DNA of 64,000 nt, taken from contig JAQCBT010000016.1 of NCBI GenBank assembly GCA_027621405.1, positions 1-64,000 of the forward strand, given 5' to 3'. Positions within the stretch are counted from its first letter, which is position 1, and every line of letters starts with the position of its first letter. This stretch comes from Pseudomonadota bacterium. GTDB lineage: Bacteria > Pseudomonadota > Gammaproteobacteria > Pseudomonadales > Pseudohongiellaceae. The position numbers were made by a program, and so were the translations under genes. The notes beneath the pieces were generated by a model. It ran no database searches. It was not told where the DNA came from and saw nothing but the letters and a program-made list of their open reading frames with translations. Below are positions 55,888-64,000 of this stretch, piece by piece.

Positions 55888-55899
55888 AAAGTGTGGCGG

Positions 55900-56748
55900 C
55901 TAGGCTGTCTCGGGTGTTGTAACCTTCAGTAGTTTGATCTGGCGGCTGTCGGCATTGAGGATAATTATGTCGAAGTCTCCGATGCTGATCATTTCCCCGC
56001 GCTCCGGGATGTGGCCAAACTCCTGTAGTACCAGGCCGCCAATCGTGGTGAATTCCTGGTCGCTGAACTCAGTATCGAAGTACTCATTGAATTCATCCAC
56101 CGGAGTAAGTGCCTTGACAATATAGTTCTGCTCATCAAATTTCTTGATATAGCTGTCATCGTCAACATCGAACTCGTCTTCGATCTCGCCAACTATCTGT
56201 TCCAGTACATCCTCGATTGTCACGACCCCGCAAACACTGCCATATTCGTCTATAACAATCGCCATATGCTGGCGTGTCTCACGAAACTCTTTTAGAAGTA
56301 TGTTCAGGCGCTTGCTTTCTGGAACAAAGGTGGCGGGTCGCACAATATCTTTGATATTGAATTTCTCCTGTCCGCCATTCAGTACCAGTGGCAGGAGGTC
56401 CTTTGCCAGTAGTATTCCCATTACGTTATCGACATTCTCGCCTACTACCGGGAATCGGGAGTGTGACGCCCGGGAAACCAGGTCGAGAATTTCGCTCAGG
56501 CCAAGATTCGCAGCGACGGTCACTACCTGAGAGCGGGGAATCATGATGTCTCGCACCTGCATGCTCGAAACTTGCAGAGCACCTTCGATTATGCCGAGCG
56601 TGTCGGCGTCGAGTACCTGGTCCTGTTCGGCATTGCGCAACAGTTCCAGCAGGCTTTTTTTGTCGGTGGGTTCGTCAGAAAAGACTTGTGCAATTTTATC
56701 GATCCAGGACTTCGCCCTTGGATCGATCGTAGATTGGTCGTCAGTCAT
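55900..56748 (-). CDS. corC: CorC/HlyC-family protein (CBS pair plus transporter-associated domain)
   Basis: The 282-residue cytoplasmic protein has two CBS domains (MQVRDIMIPRSQVVTVAANLGLSEILDLVSRASHSRFPVVGE and RLNILLKEFRETRQHMAIVIDEYGSVCGVVTIEDVLEQIVGEIEDEFD). A C-terminal CorC_HlyC FAD-like domain follows. Relatives are linked to Mg2+/Co2+ efflux, although the direct role is debated. It is the last gene of miaB-ybeZ-ybeY-corC. lnt, which usually follows, is absent; a convergent cytochrome-domain gene is there instead. Confidence 0.94.
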   Translation of the reverse strand: MTDDQSTIDPRAKSWIDKIAQVFSDEPTDKKSLLELLRNAEQDQVLDADTLGIIEGALQVSSMQVRDIMIPRSQVVTVAANLGLSEILDLVSRASHSRFPVVGENVDNVMGILLAKDLLPLVLNGGQEKFNIKDIVRPATFVPESKRLNILLKEFRETRQHMAIVIDEYGSVCGVVTIEDVLEQIVGEIEDEFDVDDDSYIKKFDEQNYIVKALTPVDEFNEYFDTEFSDQEFTTIGGLVLQEFGHIPERGEMISIGDFDIIILNADSRQIKLLKVTTPETA

Positions 56749-56787
56749 GACCGTGCTTCTCGCGGCCTCCGTCGGCTATACACTGGA

Positions 56788-57267
56788 TTACCCTATCAAA
56801 TAAGGGTTTGAGAATCCAAGTATTTTAAGTGTGTTGATTTCAAGGCTTTCCATGGCTGATGCCTGCTCGTCATTCATGTGGTCATGTCCCAGCAAATGCA
56901 ACAGCCCATGAATGAGCAGGTGTGCCCAATGGGCCTCCAATTCTTTCTCCTGCGAAGTAGCCTCGTGTTCCAGAACCACGGGACAGATGGCGATATCTCC
57001 TAAAGGGAAATATTGCAGCTCCGTCACAATGGTGTCTGGTAATTCGCTTGGGAATGACAGGACGTTGGTCACTGAATTCTTCTGTCGGTACGCACTGTTC
57101 AAGCGGGTCATCTCTTCTTCATCGACCAGGCGCAGGCTTAATTCGCAGTCCTGATTCCTCGCCGGGTGACTGGATTGGTCTAATGCGCATTGCAGCCATG
57201 CCTGACATCGATCCCTGGAAGGAATCCAGTGTTTTCCATCGTCATCGACGATATCAATCGTGATCAT
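56788..57267 (-). CDS. ybeY: Endoribonuclease YbeY (rRNA maturation factor)
   Basis: The 159-residue zinc metalloprotein matures the 3' end of 16S rRNA and takes part in ribosome quality control. The signature H120-xxx-H124-xxxxx-H130 is seen in LIHGLLHLLGHDH, and VTNVLSFPSE is also conserved. ATG at 57267 lies within ybeZ (14-base overlap), so translation is coupled. An open frame nine codons further upstream has no family support. Confidence 0.95.
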   Translation of the reverse strand: MITIDIVDDDGKHWIPSRDRCQAWLQCALDQSSHPARNQDCELSLRLVDEEEMTRLNSAYRQKNSVTNVLSFPSELPDTIVTELQYFPLGDIAICPVVLEHEATSQEKELEAHWAHLLIHGLLHLLGHDHMNDEQASAMESLEINTLKILGFSNPYLIG

Positions 57268-58273
57268 CTTCGGCCGACTTTTTCCCCTGGGCATTCAGGG
57301 TAGTAACGGTCTGGCGATCATAGGCATCGTAGGCCTCGACGATGCGCTGCACCAGACGGTGTCGCACCACGTCCTTGGCATTGAAGTAGGTAAAACCGAT
57401 TCCTTCGACATCTTTAAGAACCTTGCTGACATGCACCAGACCGGAGCGTTCGCCCTTGGGGAGATCTATCTGGGTAACGTCCCCGGTGATTACCGCGGTT
57501 GACCCGAAACCGATGCGGGTGAGAAACATCTTCATCTGGGCGGTAGTAGTGTTCTGGCTCTCATCAAGGATAATGAAGGCATTATTCAGGGTTCTACCTC
57601 GCATATAAGCCAGCGGAGCAACCTCGATGACATTGCGTTCAATGAGGCGGCCGACTTTTTCAAAGCCCAGCATCTCGTAGAGCGCATCATAGAGAGGGCG
57701 CAGGTAGGGATCAATCTTCTGTGCCAGGTCACCGGGCAGGAAACCAAGTTTCTCGCCAGCTTCTACCGCCGGACGCACCAGCAATACTCGCTGCACCTGC
57801 TCCTTGATCAGAGCCTCCACGGCACAGGCTACAGCCAGATAGGTTTTCCCTGTGCCGGCTGGTCCGATTCCGAAATTAATGTCGTGGCGCTGGATGCTAT
57901 GCACATACTGACGCTGGTGCCGGCTGCGGGGCTTGATCGTCCCCTTGGGAGTCTTGATCAATGATTCGATGCTGGGCTCGGCAGACTCATCGAGCTGATC
58001 TTCACCGCCCTGAATCTCCTGCAGGGCGAGATGCACCTGGTTCGGGCTCAGGGTCTGGCCTTCCTGTGTCGCCTCATACAATGATTCCAGCAGGCGTCCG
58101 CCCTCGGCCACAGCATTCTCAGCGCCGCTTAACTGGAACACGTTGCCGCGCTGGCGAATCTTCACGGCCAGTTCTTTCTCTATCTGTTGGATGTGTTCGT
58201 TGAGGCGGCCACAGAGATTGGCCAGGCGCCGCGCATTATCGGGCAGCAGGGTCAGGTTGAGATTAGTTGCCAT
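57254..58273 (-). CDS. ybeZ: PhoH-family ATPase (YbeZ)
   Basis: The 339-residue protein has a KH-like N-terminal part and a PhoH ATPase with Walker A GPAGTGKT (137-144), LLVRPAVEAGEKLGFLPGDLAQKIDPYLRPLYDAL, and Walker B AFIILDESQNTT. YbeZ works with YbeY in rRNA processing. The start is ATG at 58273. It overlaps ybeY and follows miaB by 53 bases. Confidence 0.95.
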   Translation of the reverse strand: MATNLNLTLLPDNARRLANLCGRLNEHIQQIEKELAVKIRQRGNVFQLSGAENAVAEGGRLLESLYEATQEGQTLSPNQVHLALQEIQGGEDQLDESAEPSIESLIKTPKGTIKPRSRHQRQYVHSIQRHDINFGIGPAGTGKTYLAVACAVEALIKEQVQRVLLVRPAVEAGEKLGFLPGDLAQKIDPYLRPLYDALYEMLGFEKVGRLIERNVIEVAPLAYMRGRTLNNAFIILDESQNTTTAQMKMFLTRIGFGSTAVITGDVTQIDLPKGERSGLVHVSKVLKDVEGIGFTYFNAKDVVRHRLVQRIVEAYDAYDRQTVTTLNAQGKKSAEDDHD

Positions 58274-58326
58274 AAGGCAGGATCATGTCCTCAGGAAGAT
58301 ATTGTCAGGCAGTATAGCAGCCTGAA

Positions 58327-59697
58327 TCAGAGAGTTCCCAGCAGTGAATTGGGCAGGGCTTCGGTCACCCGAATGTTCGTAAACTGTCCGATCAGGGAAT
58401 GGTCATCACAGCGGAAATTTACCACCCGATTATTTTCAGTGCGACCCTGCAATGCTCCGGGGTCCTTGCGAGAAACGCCTGTCACCAGGATGGTTTCATC
58501 GGTTCCCACCATGGCTTCACTTATTGCGGCCGCCTGGCTGGTGATCTGGGATTGCAGGGTGGCCAGGCGATGCTTCTTTTCCTGCTCCGGTGTGTTGTCC
58601 TTGATCTCTGCCGCGGGAGTGCCGGGGCGCGCGCTGTAGATAAAACTGAATGAGGTATCGAATCCAATCTCCATGATCAGGTTCATGGTGTCTTCAAAGT
58701 CGGCATTGGTTTCTCCGGGAAATCCAATGATGAAATCCGAGGACAGGCTGATGCCAGGCCGCTTGTTCTTGATCTTGCGGATTAATGACTTGTATTCGAG
58801 CGCGGTATGTCCCCGTTTCATCGCGGCAAGAATTCGATCCGAACCACTCTGCACTGGCAAGTGCAGATGGGATACCAATTCAGGAATTTCATCATAGACT
58901 TCCACCAGGCTGGGGCTGAATTCAACCGGATGAGAAGTGGTAAAGCGAATTCTGTCGATACCATCGATACTGGCAATGTATTTGATCAAAAGCGCGAGAT
59001 CAGCAATCTTGCCATCATGGCTCAGTCCGCGATAGGCATTCACGTTCTGTCCAAGCAGGTTGATTTCCCTGACTCCCTGGTCGGCAAGATGCACCGCTTC
59101 AGCCAGTACATCATCGAGTGGGCGGCTGACTTCTTCCCCTCGGGTATAGGGCACCACGCAGAAGCTGCAGTATTTGCTGCAGCCTTCCATGATTGTCAGG
59201 AACGCCTGGCAGGAGTCTACCTGCGGTTCCGGTAAGCGATCGAATTTCTCGATCTCCGGGAAGCTGATGTCAACGACCGGACTGTTTCCCCTCTCGGCAT
59301 TCAGCATCTCGGGCAATTTGTGCAGGGTCTGCGGGCCAAATACCACGTCCACGTAGGGCGCCCGTCTACCAATAGCTTCTCCTTCCTGGCTGGCAACACA
59401 GCCACCCACGGCGATCTTGAGCTGAGGATTCTTCTCCTTCAGGCTACGCCAGCGCCCCAGTTGATGAAACACCTTCTCCTGGGCTTTCTCCCGGATAGAG
59501 CAGGTATTGAGCAACAGGATGTCTGCGTCTTCAGCCGAATCTGTCAGTATGGCCCCTTCCGAATCCTGTAACAGGTCCAGCATCCTGGATGAGTCATATT
59601 CATTCATCTGGCAGCCATGGGTCTTGATAAAGACGCGACGAACCCGCCGCTCTCCTGACCCCGTGACATCGTCTGCTGGAATAGTTTCGGTACTCAT
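58327..59697 (-). CDS. miaB: tRNA-2-methylthio-N6-dimethylallyladenosine synthase
   Basis: The 456-residue radical-SAM methylthiotransferase modifies A37 of tRNAs. UPF0004 domain cysteines are C29, C66 and C100, the radical-SAM cysteines are C173, C177 and C180 (GCSKYCSFC), and the TRAM domain is at the C-terminus ([21 protein letters not shown]). ATG at 59697 is preferred; TTG at 59715 would add six residues. It begins the miaB-ybeZ-ybeY-corC transcript. Confidence 0.96.
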   Translation of the reverse strand: MSTETIPADDVTGSGERRVRRVFIKTHGCQMNEYDSSRMLDLLQDSEGAILTDSAEDADILLLNTCSIREKAQEKVFHQLGRWRSLKEKNPQLKIAVGGCVASQEGEAIGRRAPYVDVVFGPQTLHKLPEMLNAERGNSPVVDISFPEIEKFDRLPEPQVDSCQAFLTIMEGCSKYCSFCVVPYTRGEEVSRPLDDVLAEAVHLADQGVREINLLGQNVNAYRGLSHDGKIADLALLIKYIASIDGIDRIRFTTSHPVEFSPSLVEVYDEIPELVSHLHLPVQSGSDRILAAMKRGHTALEYKSLIRKIKNKRPGISLSSDFIIGFPGETNADFEDTMNLIMEIGFDTSFSFIYSARPGTPAAEIKDNTPEQEKKHRLATLQSQITSQAAAISEAMVGTDETILVTGVSRKDPGALQGRTENNRVVNFRCDDHSLIGQFTNIRVTEALPNSLLGTL

Positions 59698-59924
59698 CAA
59701 TCTGCTTTTGATCAATCTGCTTCTGTCTGTATGGCCCTGGAGACCAGGGGTCTGTAAAAAAGGACGCGGATTATAGCAGCTATGTTTTCCCAGGCCGATA
59801 CTCGCTGGATATTGGTTTTCCCGGGTTTAGAGCAGGGGCGAGGGAGCCGGCGGGGTATTTCGGATACGCCGCAGACCCGGAAGCTTGAAATTCTTCGCAT
59901 AATCCAAATATTAAGGTTAGGCTT

Positions 59925-59990
59925 ATGGAACCCAGTGCCAATCAGGACGATGGCTACTCCATAAAGTCAGATCATTACGTAAGGTATTGA
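59925..59990 (+). CDS. 21-codon upstream ORF before the DUF1820 gene
   Basis: ATG at 59925 opens a 21-residue frame (MEPSANQDDGYSIKSDHYVR plus Tyr). It ends five bases before the DUF1820 start codon, with AAGGTT upstream. The peptide is hydrophilic with no known match. The close spacing would allow translational coupling or a leader-peptide role. It may also be chance. Confidence 0.3.
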   Translation: MEPSANQDDGYSIKSDHYVRY

Positions 59991-59995
59991 AATAA

Positions 59996-60334
59996 ATGAC
60001 TAATTCCTCGGAAATCTACAAAATAACCTTCCTCAACAAGGGCAAGGTCTACGAAGTATTTGTTAAGCAGGTCTACCAGAGCGACCTGTATGGTTTTATT
60101 GAAATCGAGGAGTTCGTATTCGATAACCGCACCCAGATGGTTGTAGATCCCAGTGAGGAGAAGCTGAAGACCGAATTTGCAGATGTGCGCCGCAGCTTTA
60201 TCCCCATGCAGGCCATCATCCGCATCGACGAAGTGGAGAAATCCGGCGTGGCCAAGATCAGCAATGGCGACAATATCACGCCATTCCCCATGTCTCTTGT
60301 GGGCACCCACAAACTGGACAGCCAGGACAGCTAA
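59996..60334 (+). CDS. DUF1820 family protein
   Basis: The 112-residue protein has YKITFLNKGKVYEVFVKQVYQSDLYGFIEIEEFVFD, VVDPSEEKLKTEFADVRRSFIPMQAIIRIDEVEKSG and the MSLVGTHK tail, which is the DUF1820 pattern found in gammaproteobacteria. It is cytoplasmic and beta-rich. Its function is unknown. It lies 15 bases before srkA on the same strand. Confidence 0.92.
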   Translation: MTNSSEIYKITFLNKGKVYEVFVKQVYQSDLYGFIEIEEFVFDNRTQMVVDPSEEKLKTEFADVRRSFIPMQAIIRIDEVEKSGVAKISNGDNITPFPMSLVGTHKLDSQDS

Positions 60335-60349
60335 CCGGCTCCCGTTCAT

Positions 60350-61342
60350 TTGAGTTCAAGCGATCACCCTTATTCTACCCTGACTCCCGATGCAGTACTC
60401 GATGCTGTGGAGGAGTTGGGGTTCGAAACCGACGCTCGTATATTTGCCCTCAACAGTTACGAAAATCGTGTCTATCAGGTAGGCATCAGCGACAGCTATT
60501 TCCTGATTGTGAAATTTTACCGTCCCGGGCGCTGGACCCGGGAACAGATCGAGGAAGAGCATGGGTTCTTGAGAGAGCTCGCCGAGCTGGAGATTCCGGT
60601 TGTGCCTCCAATGCAGTTTGCTGGGAGGGGTAGCCTGTTGCAGTTCCGTGAGTTCTTCGTGGCCGTGTTTCCCCAATTCATCGGTCGACCCCCGGAGCTG
60701 GATTCCCTGGACAATCTGCTGATCATGGGGCGCTATATAGGGCGCATTCATGCCGCCGGTGAACAGGGCAGGTTTCATGAGCGAGAGGTAATCAGTGTCG
60801 AGCGCTTCTGTATTGACAGCAGGGAGTTCTTGCTGACAAACGACTTCCTGCCTTCCGAATTAGTGCCGGCTTATGAGACGCTCTCGGCCGAGCTGGTCAC
60901 TAAGGTCCAGCAACGCTTTGCCGCTGTCGACAATTTACAGACCCTGCGCATACACGGCGACTGTCATCCGGGTAACGTGCTGTGGCGGGACGATGTGCCT
61001 ACATTTGTAGACTTTGATGATGCGGTAACCGGGCCTGCGATCCAGGATCTGTGGATGATGCTGTCTGGAGACCGTAACCAGCGACAGGCACAGCTTCTGG
61101 AGTTGGTAGAAGGCTATAACGAGTTTCATGATTTTAAAGTGAGAGAACTGACGCTTGTTGAATCACTGCGCTCAATGCGATTGATGCATTATGCAGCCTG
61201 GCTGGCGCGCCGCTGGGGCGACCCGGCATTTCCCCTCAGCTTCCCCTGGTTCAATACCCAACGCTATTGGTCAGAGCATATACTCGAGTTGCGTGAGCAG
61301 ATGGCGGCCCTGGATGAGCCGCCATTGGAGTTACTCAACTAA
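60350..61342 (+). CDS. srkA: Stress response kinase A (YihE/SrkA)
   Basis: The 330-residue protein has the choline-kinase/APH fold of SrkA, a Ser/Thr kinase that limits death after envelope and oxidative stress. The catalytic loop is IHGDCHPGNVLWRDD, the metal-binding segment is FVDFDDAVTGPAIQDLWMMLSGD, and the early NSYENRVYQVG element is the YihE glycine-loop equivalent. The start is TTG at 60350, directly after DUF1820; no nearby ATG exists. In E. coli it is next to dsbA; here a TlpA-like thioredoxin gene lies convergently downstream. Confidence 0.93.
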   Translation: MSSSDHPYSTLTPDAVLDAVEELGFETDARIFALNSYENRVYQVGISDSYFLIVKFYRPGRWTREQIEEEHGFLRELAELEIPVVPPMQFAGRGSLLQFREFFVAVFPQFIGRPPELDSLDNLLIMGRYIGRIHAAGEQGRFHEREVISVERFCIDSREFLLTNDFLPSELVPAYETLSAELVTKVQQRFAAVDNLQTLRIHGDCHPGNVLWRDDVPTFVDFDDAVTGPAIQDLWMMLSGDRNQRQAQLLELVEGYNEFHDFKVRELTLVESLRSMRLMHYAAWLARRWGDPAFPLSFPWFNTQRYWSEHILELREQMAALDEPPLELLN

Positions 61343-61364
61343 GCGGTCGCCGTGCCAGGGCGTA

Positions 61365-61871
61365 CTACTGAGGCAGGTGCTCGATGATGGCTGCTTCGAT
61401 CATTTCCATGTCTCCGCTACGGAAGCCCATGTGCACGAGCTTCACTTCGCCATCAGGTGCGATCAGGTAGGAAGATGGCATGCCGATAACGCCGAACAAT
61501 TCGGCAGCATCGCCCTCCGGATCTACCGGGATAAGAAAGTCCAGGGGAGTGTCTTCGAGGAAGTCCAGGCCATCTTCAATGGGGTTGTCAACCGTGATGG
61601 CAACTACTTCCAGGCCCTGATCCTTATATTTGTGGTACATCTCGTTATAGAGGGGCAGGGACTGCAGGCAAGGTGCGCACCAGGAGGCCCAGAAATCCAC
61701 ATAGATAGTCTTGCCTGCAAGACTCTGCAAGGAGATATTGGGCTGGCCTTCATAAATTGACGGCAAATCAAAAGCGGGTGCTGGCTCGCCTTCTTCAACA
61801 GCAAACGATGTCAATGAAAGTGTGCTTAGTAGCAGCGCGGCAGCGGACAACAGGGCAGGGTTGGTCTTCAT
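61365..61871 (-). CDS. TlpA/ResA-like periplasmic thioredoxin
   Basis: The 168-residue protein has a signal peptide (to about LTSFA) and a thioredoxin fold with active site C65-A-P-C68 in VDFWASWCAPCLQSLP. GMPSSYLIAPDGEV holds the cis-proline. The TlpA-type insertion and length suggest a reductant for cytochrome c maturation or another periplasmic disulfide target. It is single, convergent with srkA. Confidence 0.92.
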   Translation of the reverse strand: MKTNPALLSAAALLLSTLSLTSFAVEEGEPAPAFDLPSIYEGQPNISLQSLAGKTIYVDFWASWCAPCLQSLPLYNEMYHKYKDQGLEVVAITVDNPIEDGLDFLEDTPLDFLIPVDPEGDAAELFGVIGMPSSYLIAPDGEVKLVHMGFRSGDMEMIEAAIIEHLPQ

Positions 61872-62015
61872 GCTGGATCGTTTCCTTCTGTCTGGATTTT
61901 TAGTTGCACTTATTAGTCGACTAAATGGACCCGCAACATCACCCAGTCATTTCATCAGTAAAAGGCACTATAACGCAGCAAATTTCGATCCGTCCACTTG
62001 AATCGGTGGCGATTG

Positions 62016-63212
62016 TCAGGCTGGCAAAGGCATGGGACTGCCGATATTGCGTAGCATTTCACGCCAACGGCGATTCTGCACCTTTACCTTGAACTGCAGC
62101 TCACGATATCGATCCCGTACCTGTAGTTGCTCCCAACGTTCCAGCTGACAAAGAGTCTCGTGAAAGCGCTGGCTCCTGAGTTCATACCAGGCCTGGCGCT
62201 GCTCATTCAATTGCTGAAGCAATTGCAGGAATTGCTCGTATTCTGTTTCGAGTGCCATGCGCCATTTTTCGGGCATGTTCAGGAGGTCACAACGGGCGCT
62301 GGCATGCCGGTATTGCATGCTGATGCGGGCGGCTTCGATTTTGGCCTGGGGTGTACGCTTGAGATTACGGGTAATACCAACCCAGGACAGGGCCCTGATC
62401 AGCCACTTGGTGGGATCGAAGTGCCACCACTTCACGCCATTACGATAATCCCATTGAAAGGTATGGTGGAAATTATGATAGCCCTCGCCATAGGTGATCA
62501 GGGCGAGAAATGGATTATCCCGTGCAGAGCTGGCATCGCTGTAGGTCTGTTTGCCCCACATATGGGCAATCGAATTGATCAACCAGGTAACGTGTTGGCT
62601 AAGCACTAGCCGCAGGAGACCGGCCAGTAATAATGACGCAATAATGTCCCCATGCAGGAAACCGACCAGTGCCGGTAGTCCGATGTTCATGATGAGTAAC
62701 AGGGCGAGGTAGTGTTTGTGTTGCCACACCACGACAGGGTCCCGTTGCAGGTCCTTCACGTTCGAGAAGTCCCGCTTGCCACTGGGGTAATTGCGCAGAA
62801 TCCAGCCGATGTGCGAGAACCAGAAACCGCGTCCGGCGGAATAGGGATCGTGATCATTATTATCCACATATTGATGATGGCGGCGATGATCCGATGCCCA
62901 GTGCAGCACATCGTTCTGCAGGGCGCAGGCCCCGCCAAGGGCAAAGATCAGGCGCAGTACCGGATGCGCCTGGTAGGTCTTGTGAGACCACATGCGGTGA
63001 TAGCCCGCAGTGATGGACAGCCCACAGAAGGCCATCATGAAAATGAAGAACAACCACTCGAACAGGTCGTAACCGTAGAAGAAGCCATAGAGGGGAACCA
63101 GGGTTAACGCGAGGACAGGGGTCGCTGTGAACAGGACCATATTGGTCCAATTGACGGGTGCTTCTTTCGTATCTTCTGTTGCCGCGACTACTGCGTTTTC
63201 CTTACTGCCCAT
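62016..63212 (-). CDS. Acyl-CoA/acyl-lipid delta-9 desaturase
   Basis: The 398-residue membrane di-iron enzyme introduces a double bond into saturated acyl chains. Histidine boxes are H72RMWSH, H109RRHH and H246NFHH, placed between two pairs of transmembrane helices. After about residue 290 a long charged, Gln/Arg/Glu-rich helical tail of about 100 residues follows, as in DesB-like Pseudomonas enzymes. It supports membrane fluidity at low temperature. It is a single gene, divergent from slyX. Confidence 0.94.
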   Translation of the reverse strand: MGSKENAVVAATEDTKEAPVNWTNMVLFTATPVLALTLVPLYGFFYGYDLFEWLFFIFMMAFCGLSITAGYHRMWSHKTYQAHPVLRLIFALGGACALQNDVLHWASDHRRHHQYVDNNDHDPYSAGRGFWFSHIGWILRNYPSGKRDFSNVKDLQRDPVVVWQHKHYLALLLIMNIGLPALVGFLHGDIIASLLLAGLLRLVLSQHVTWLINSIAHMWGKQTYSDASSARDNPFLALITYGEGYHNFHHTFQWDYRNGVKWWHFDPTKWLIRALSWVGITRNLKRTPQAKIEAARISMQYRHASARCDLLNMPEKWRMALETEYEQFLQLLQQLNEQRQAWYELRSQRFHETLCQLERWEQLQVRDRYRELQFKVKVQNRRWREMLRNIGSPMPLPA

Positions 63213-63450
63213 GCTTCACACTCTCCTCTGCAACCGTTCTGGAGCTATTCTGTTAATGGGGTTGGCCTTTGCGCATTACAAGCTCCGGGCTTGCTGCCGA
63301 TGCCCCGATTTTGGTGGGTAGTCGCAGACCTGCATACAATTCACCCGGGAACAGTATAGTACGAACGTTGGATTTCCATAACTTTGGAAATGCAGGTTCA
63401 GGCCAGGCAACGGCTGACAATAACAGAGCCCACGGGCGAGGAGGCAGTGT

Positions 63451-63666
63451 ATGAGTTTGGAGGACAAGCTGGTCGACCTGGAGAGTCGCTATAGTCACCA
63501 GGAGGATCTCCTGCAGCAATTGAACGATATAGTGGCCAGCCAGGGCCGGCAACTGGATCTGCTGGAGAACAAGATTCAGCTGATGTATGGGCGCATCAGT
63601 GATCTCCAGTCCCAGATTCCTGTCTCTGGTGACGCGGCAGTAAATGAACCACCGCCGCACTACTAG
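63451..63666 (+). CDS. slyX: SlyX family protein
   Basis: The 71-residue coiled-coil protein fits SlyX: LEDKLVDLESRYSHQEDLLQQLNDIVASQGRQLDLLENKIQLM, with the PPPHY C-terminus that is typical of the family. Its function is unknown. It is divergent from the desaturase gene. Confidence 0.94.
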   Translation: MSLEDKLVDLESRYSHQEDLLQQLNDIVASQGRQLDLLENKIQLMYGRISDLQSQIPVSGDAAVNEPPPHY

Positions 63667-63839
63667 ATAGGCACTTTACAGGCTTTGCCGGGAGGCTATT
63701 TTCAAGGCTAAAACAATGATCTGGCTTAAGTTTCGATTCAGCTTGGCTTTGCTACTTTAGCATCGTGAAATGGAAAAGAGCCGAGGCGCAGGTATCCCGC
63801 CGAATGCTCAACTGTTTAGCCGTAGGAGAAGATCAGATC

Positions 63840-64000
63840 ATGAAAAAGTCAGCCGCACTATTCTTTACTATGGGTTCTTTGGTCGCCGGTTCGGCGACTG
63901 CCGAAACCAGTTATGAATATGCCCAGGTGCTGGAGTCGCGACCTATTTATCAGGTGGTGGAAGTGCAGACTCCCGTTGAGCAGTGCTGGGAGGAGGAAGT
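63840..64000 (+). CDS. Start of a glycine-zipper 2TM (Rick_17kDa)-type envelope protein, cut by the window edge
   Basis: ATG at 63840, with AGGAGA eleven bases before it, opens a frame that runs out of the window. The first 20 or so residues (MKKSAALFFTMGSLVAGSATA) are a signal peptide. The sequence then reads YEYAQVLESRPIYQVVEVQTPVEQCWEEE, the conserved stretch that precedes the glycine-zipper 2TM domain in gammaproteobacterial outer-membrane proteins of about 150-200 residues. The zipper itself lies outside the window. Confidence 0.75.
   Translation, partial: MKKSAALFFTMGSLVAGSATAETSYEYAQVLESRPIYQVVEVQTPVEQCWEEE

Overview
The window reads as the chromosome of a free-living, aerobic Gram-negative bacterium, most likely a marine or aquatic gammaproteobacterium near the Pseudomonadales/Cellvibrionales. 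The basis is the order of its housekeeping genes, which from memory follows the Pseudomonas neighbourhood proA-nadD-rsfS-rlmH-mrdA-rodA-rlpA-dacA-ybeD-lipB-lipA ... holA-lptE-leuS ... corC-ybeY-ybeZ-miaB. It also has LptE, SlyX, DUF1820, a FabY-type ketosynthase and a Tat-exported protein. Genes are tightly packed, often with 4-8 base overlaps. I see no prophage, insertion sequence, CRISPR array, plasmid gene or recognisable defence island.

Layout. (1) 1-4014: a 132/133-bp tandem repeat array, then a methyltransferase, a family 2 glycosyltransferase and a TMTC-like membrane protein with TPRs. (2) 4.0-13.1 kb: Fe-type SodB, a PuuD-like membrane protein, a coiled-coil membrane protein, an enoyl-CoA hydratase, tRNA-Leu(UAG) with a repeat-rich 3' flank, a VWA/membrane J-protein pair, class I fumarase and a FabY-like ketosynthase. 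(3) 13.2-24.4 kb: a VanY-type peptidase behind a hairpin-rich leader, HPF, DUF1244, then dinB-greB-AraC (overlapping genes), serC, serA, a metallo-beta-lactamase-fold hydrolase, a GIY-YIG protein, DUF523/DUF1722, a VOC protein and NhaC. (4) 24.6-35.1 kb: proA through lipA, covering proline and NAD synthesis, ribosome factors, the rod-shape and peptidoglycan machinery, and lipoate synthesis. (5) 35.1-48.5 kb: an accessory block between lipA and holA with a membrane protein, a sterol-desaturase-family enzyme, a YegD-like Hsp70, a secreted cyclophilin, an NSS transporter, a PLP enzyme, a Tat-exported haloacid-dehalogenase-like protein, a histidine-kinase-like protein without the usual phosphoacceptor His, and a lipoprotein M3 peptidase. 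(6) 48.5-64 kb: holA-lptE-leuS; an envelope trio (beta-barrel candidate, YceI, cytochrome-c-domain protein) where lnt is usually found; corC-ybeY-ybeZ-miaB; DUF1820-srkA; a TlpA-like thioredoxin; an acyl desaturase; slyX; and the start of a glycine-zipper-type protein.

The core genes work together in envelope growth (MrdA, RodA, RlpA, DacA, LptE), ribosome maturation and hibernation (RsfS, RlmH, YbeY, HPF), cofactor synthesis (NadD, LipA/B) and serine/proline synthesis. No obviously new multi-gene system stands out. The best leads are the kinase-like protein with Arg at the H-box, the envelope/cytochrome trio replacing lnt, the 132-bp repeat array, the repeats behind tRNA-Leu, the orphan terminator at 42.8 kb and the VWA/J-protein pair.
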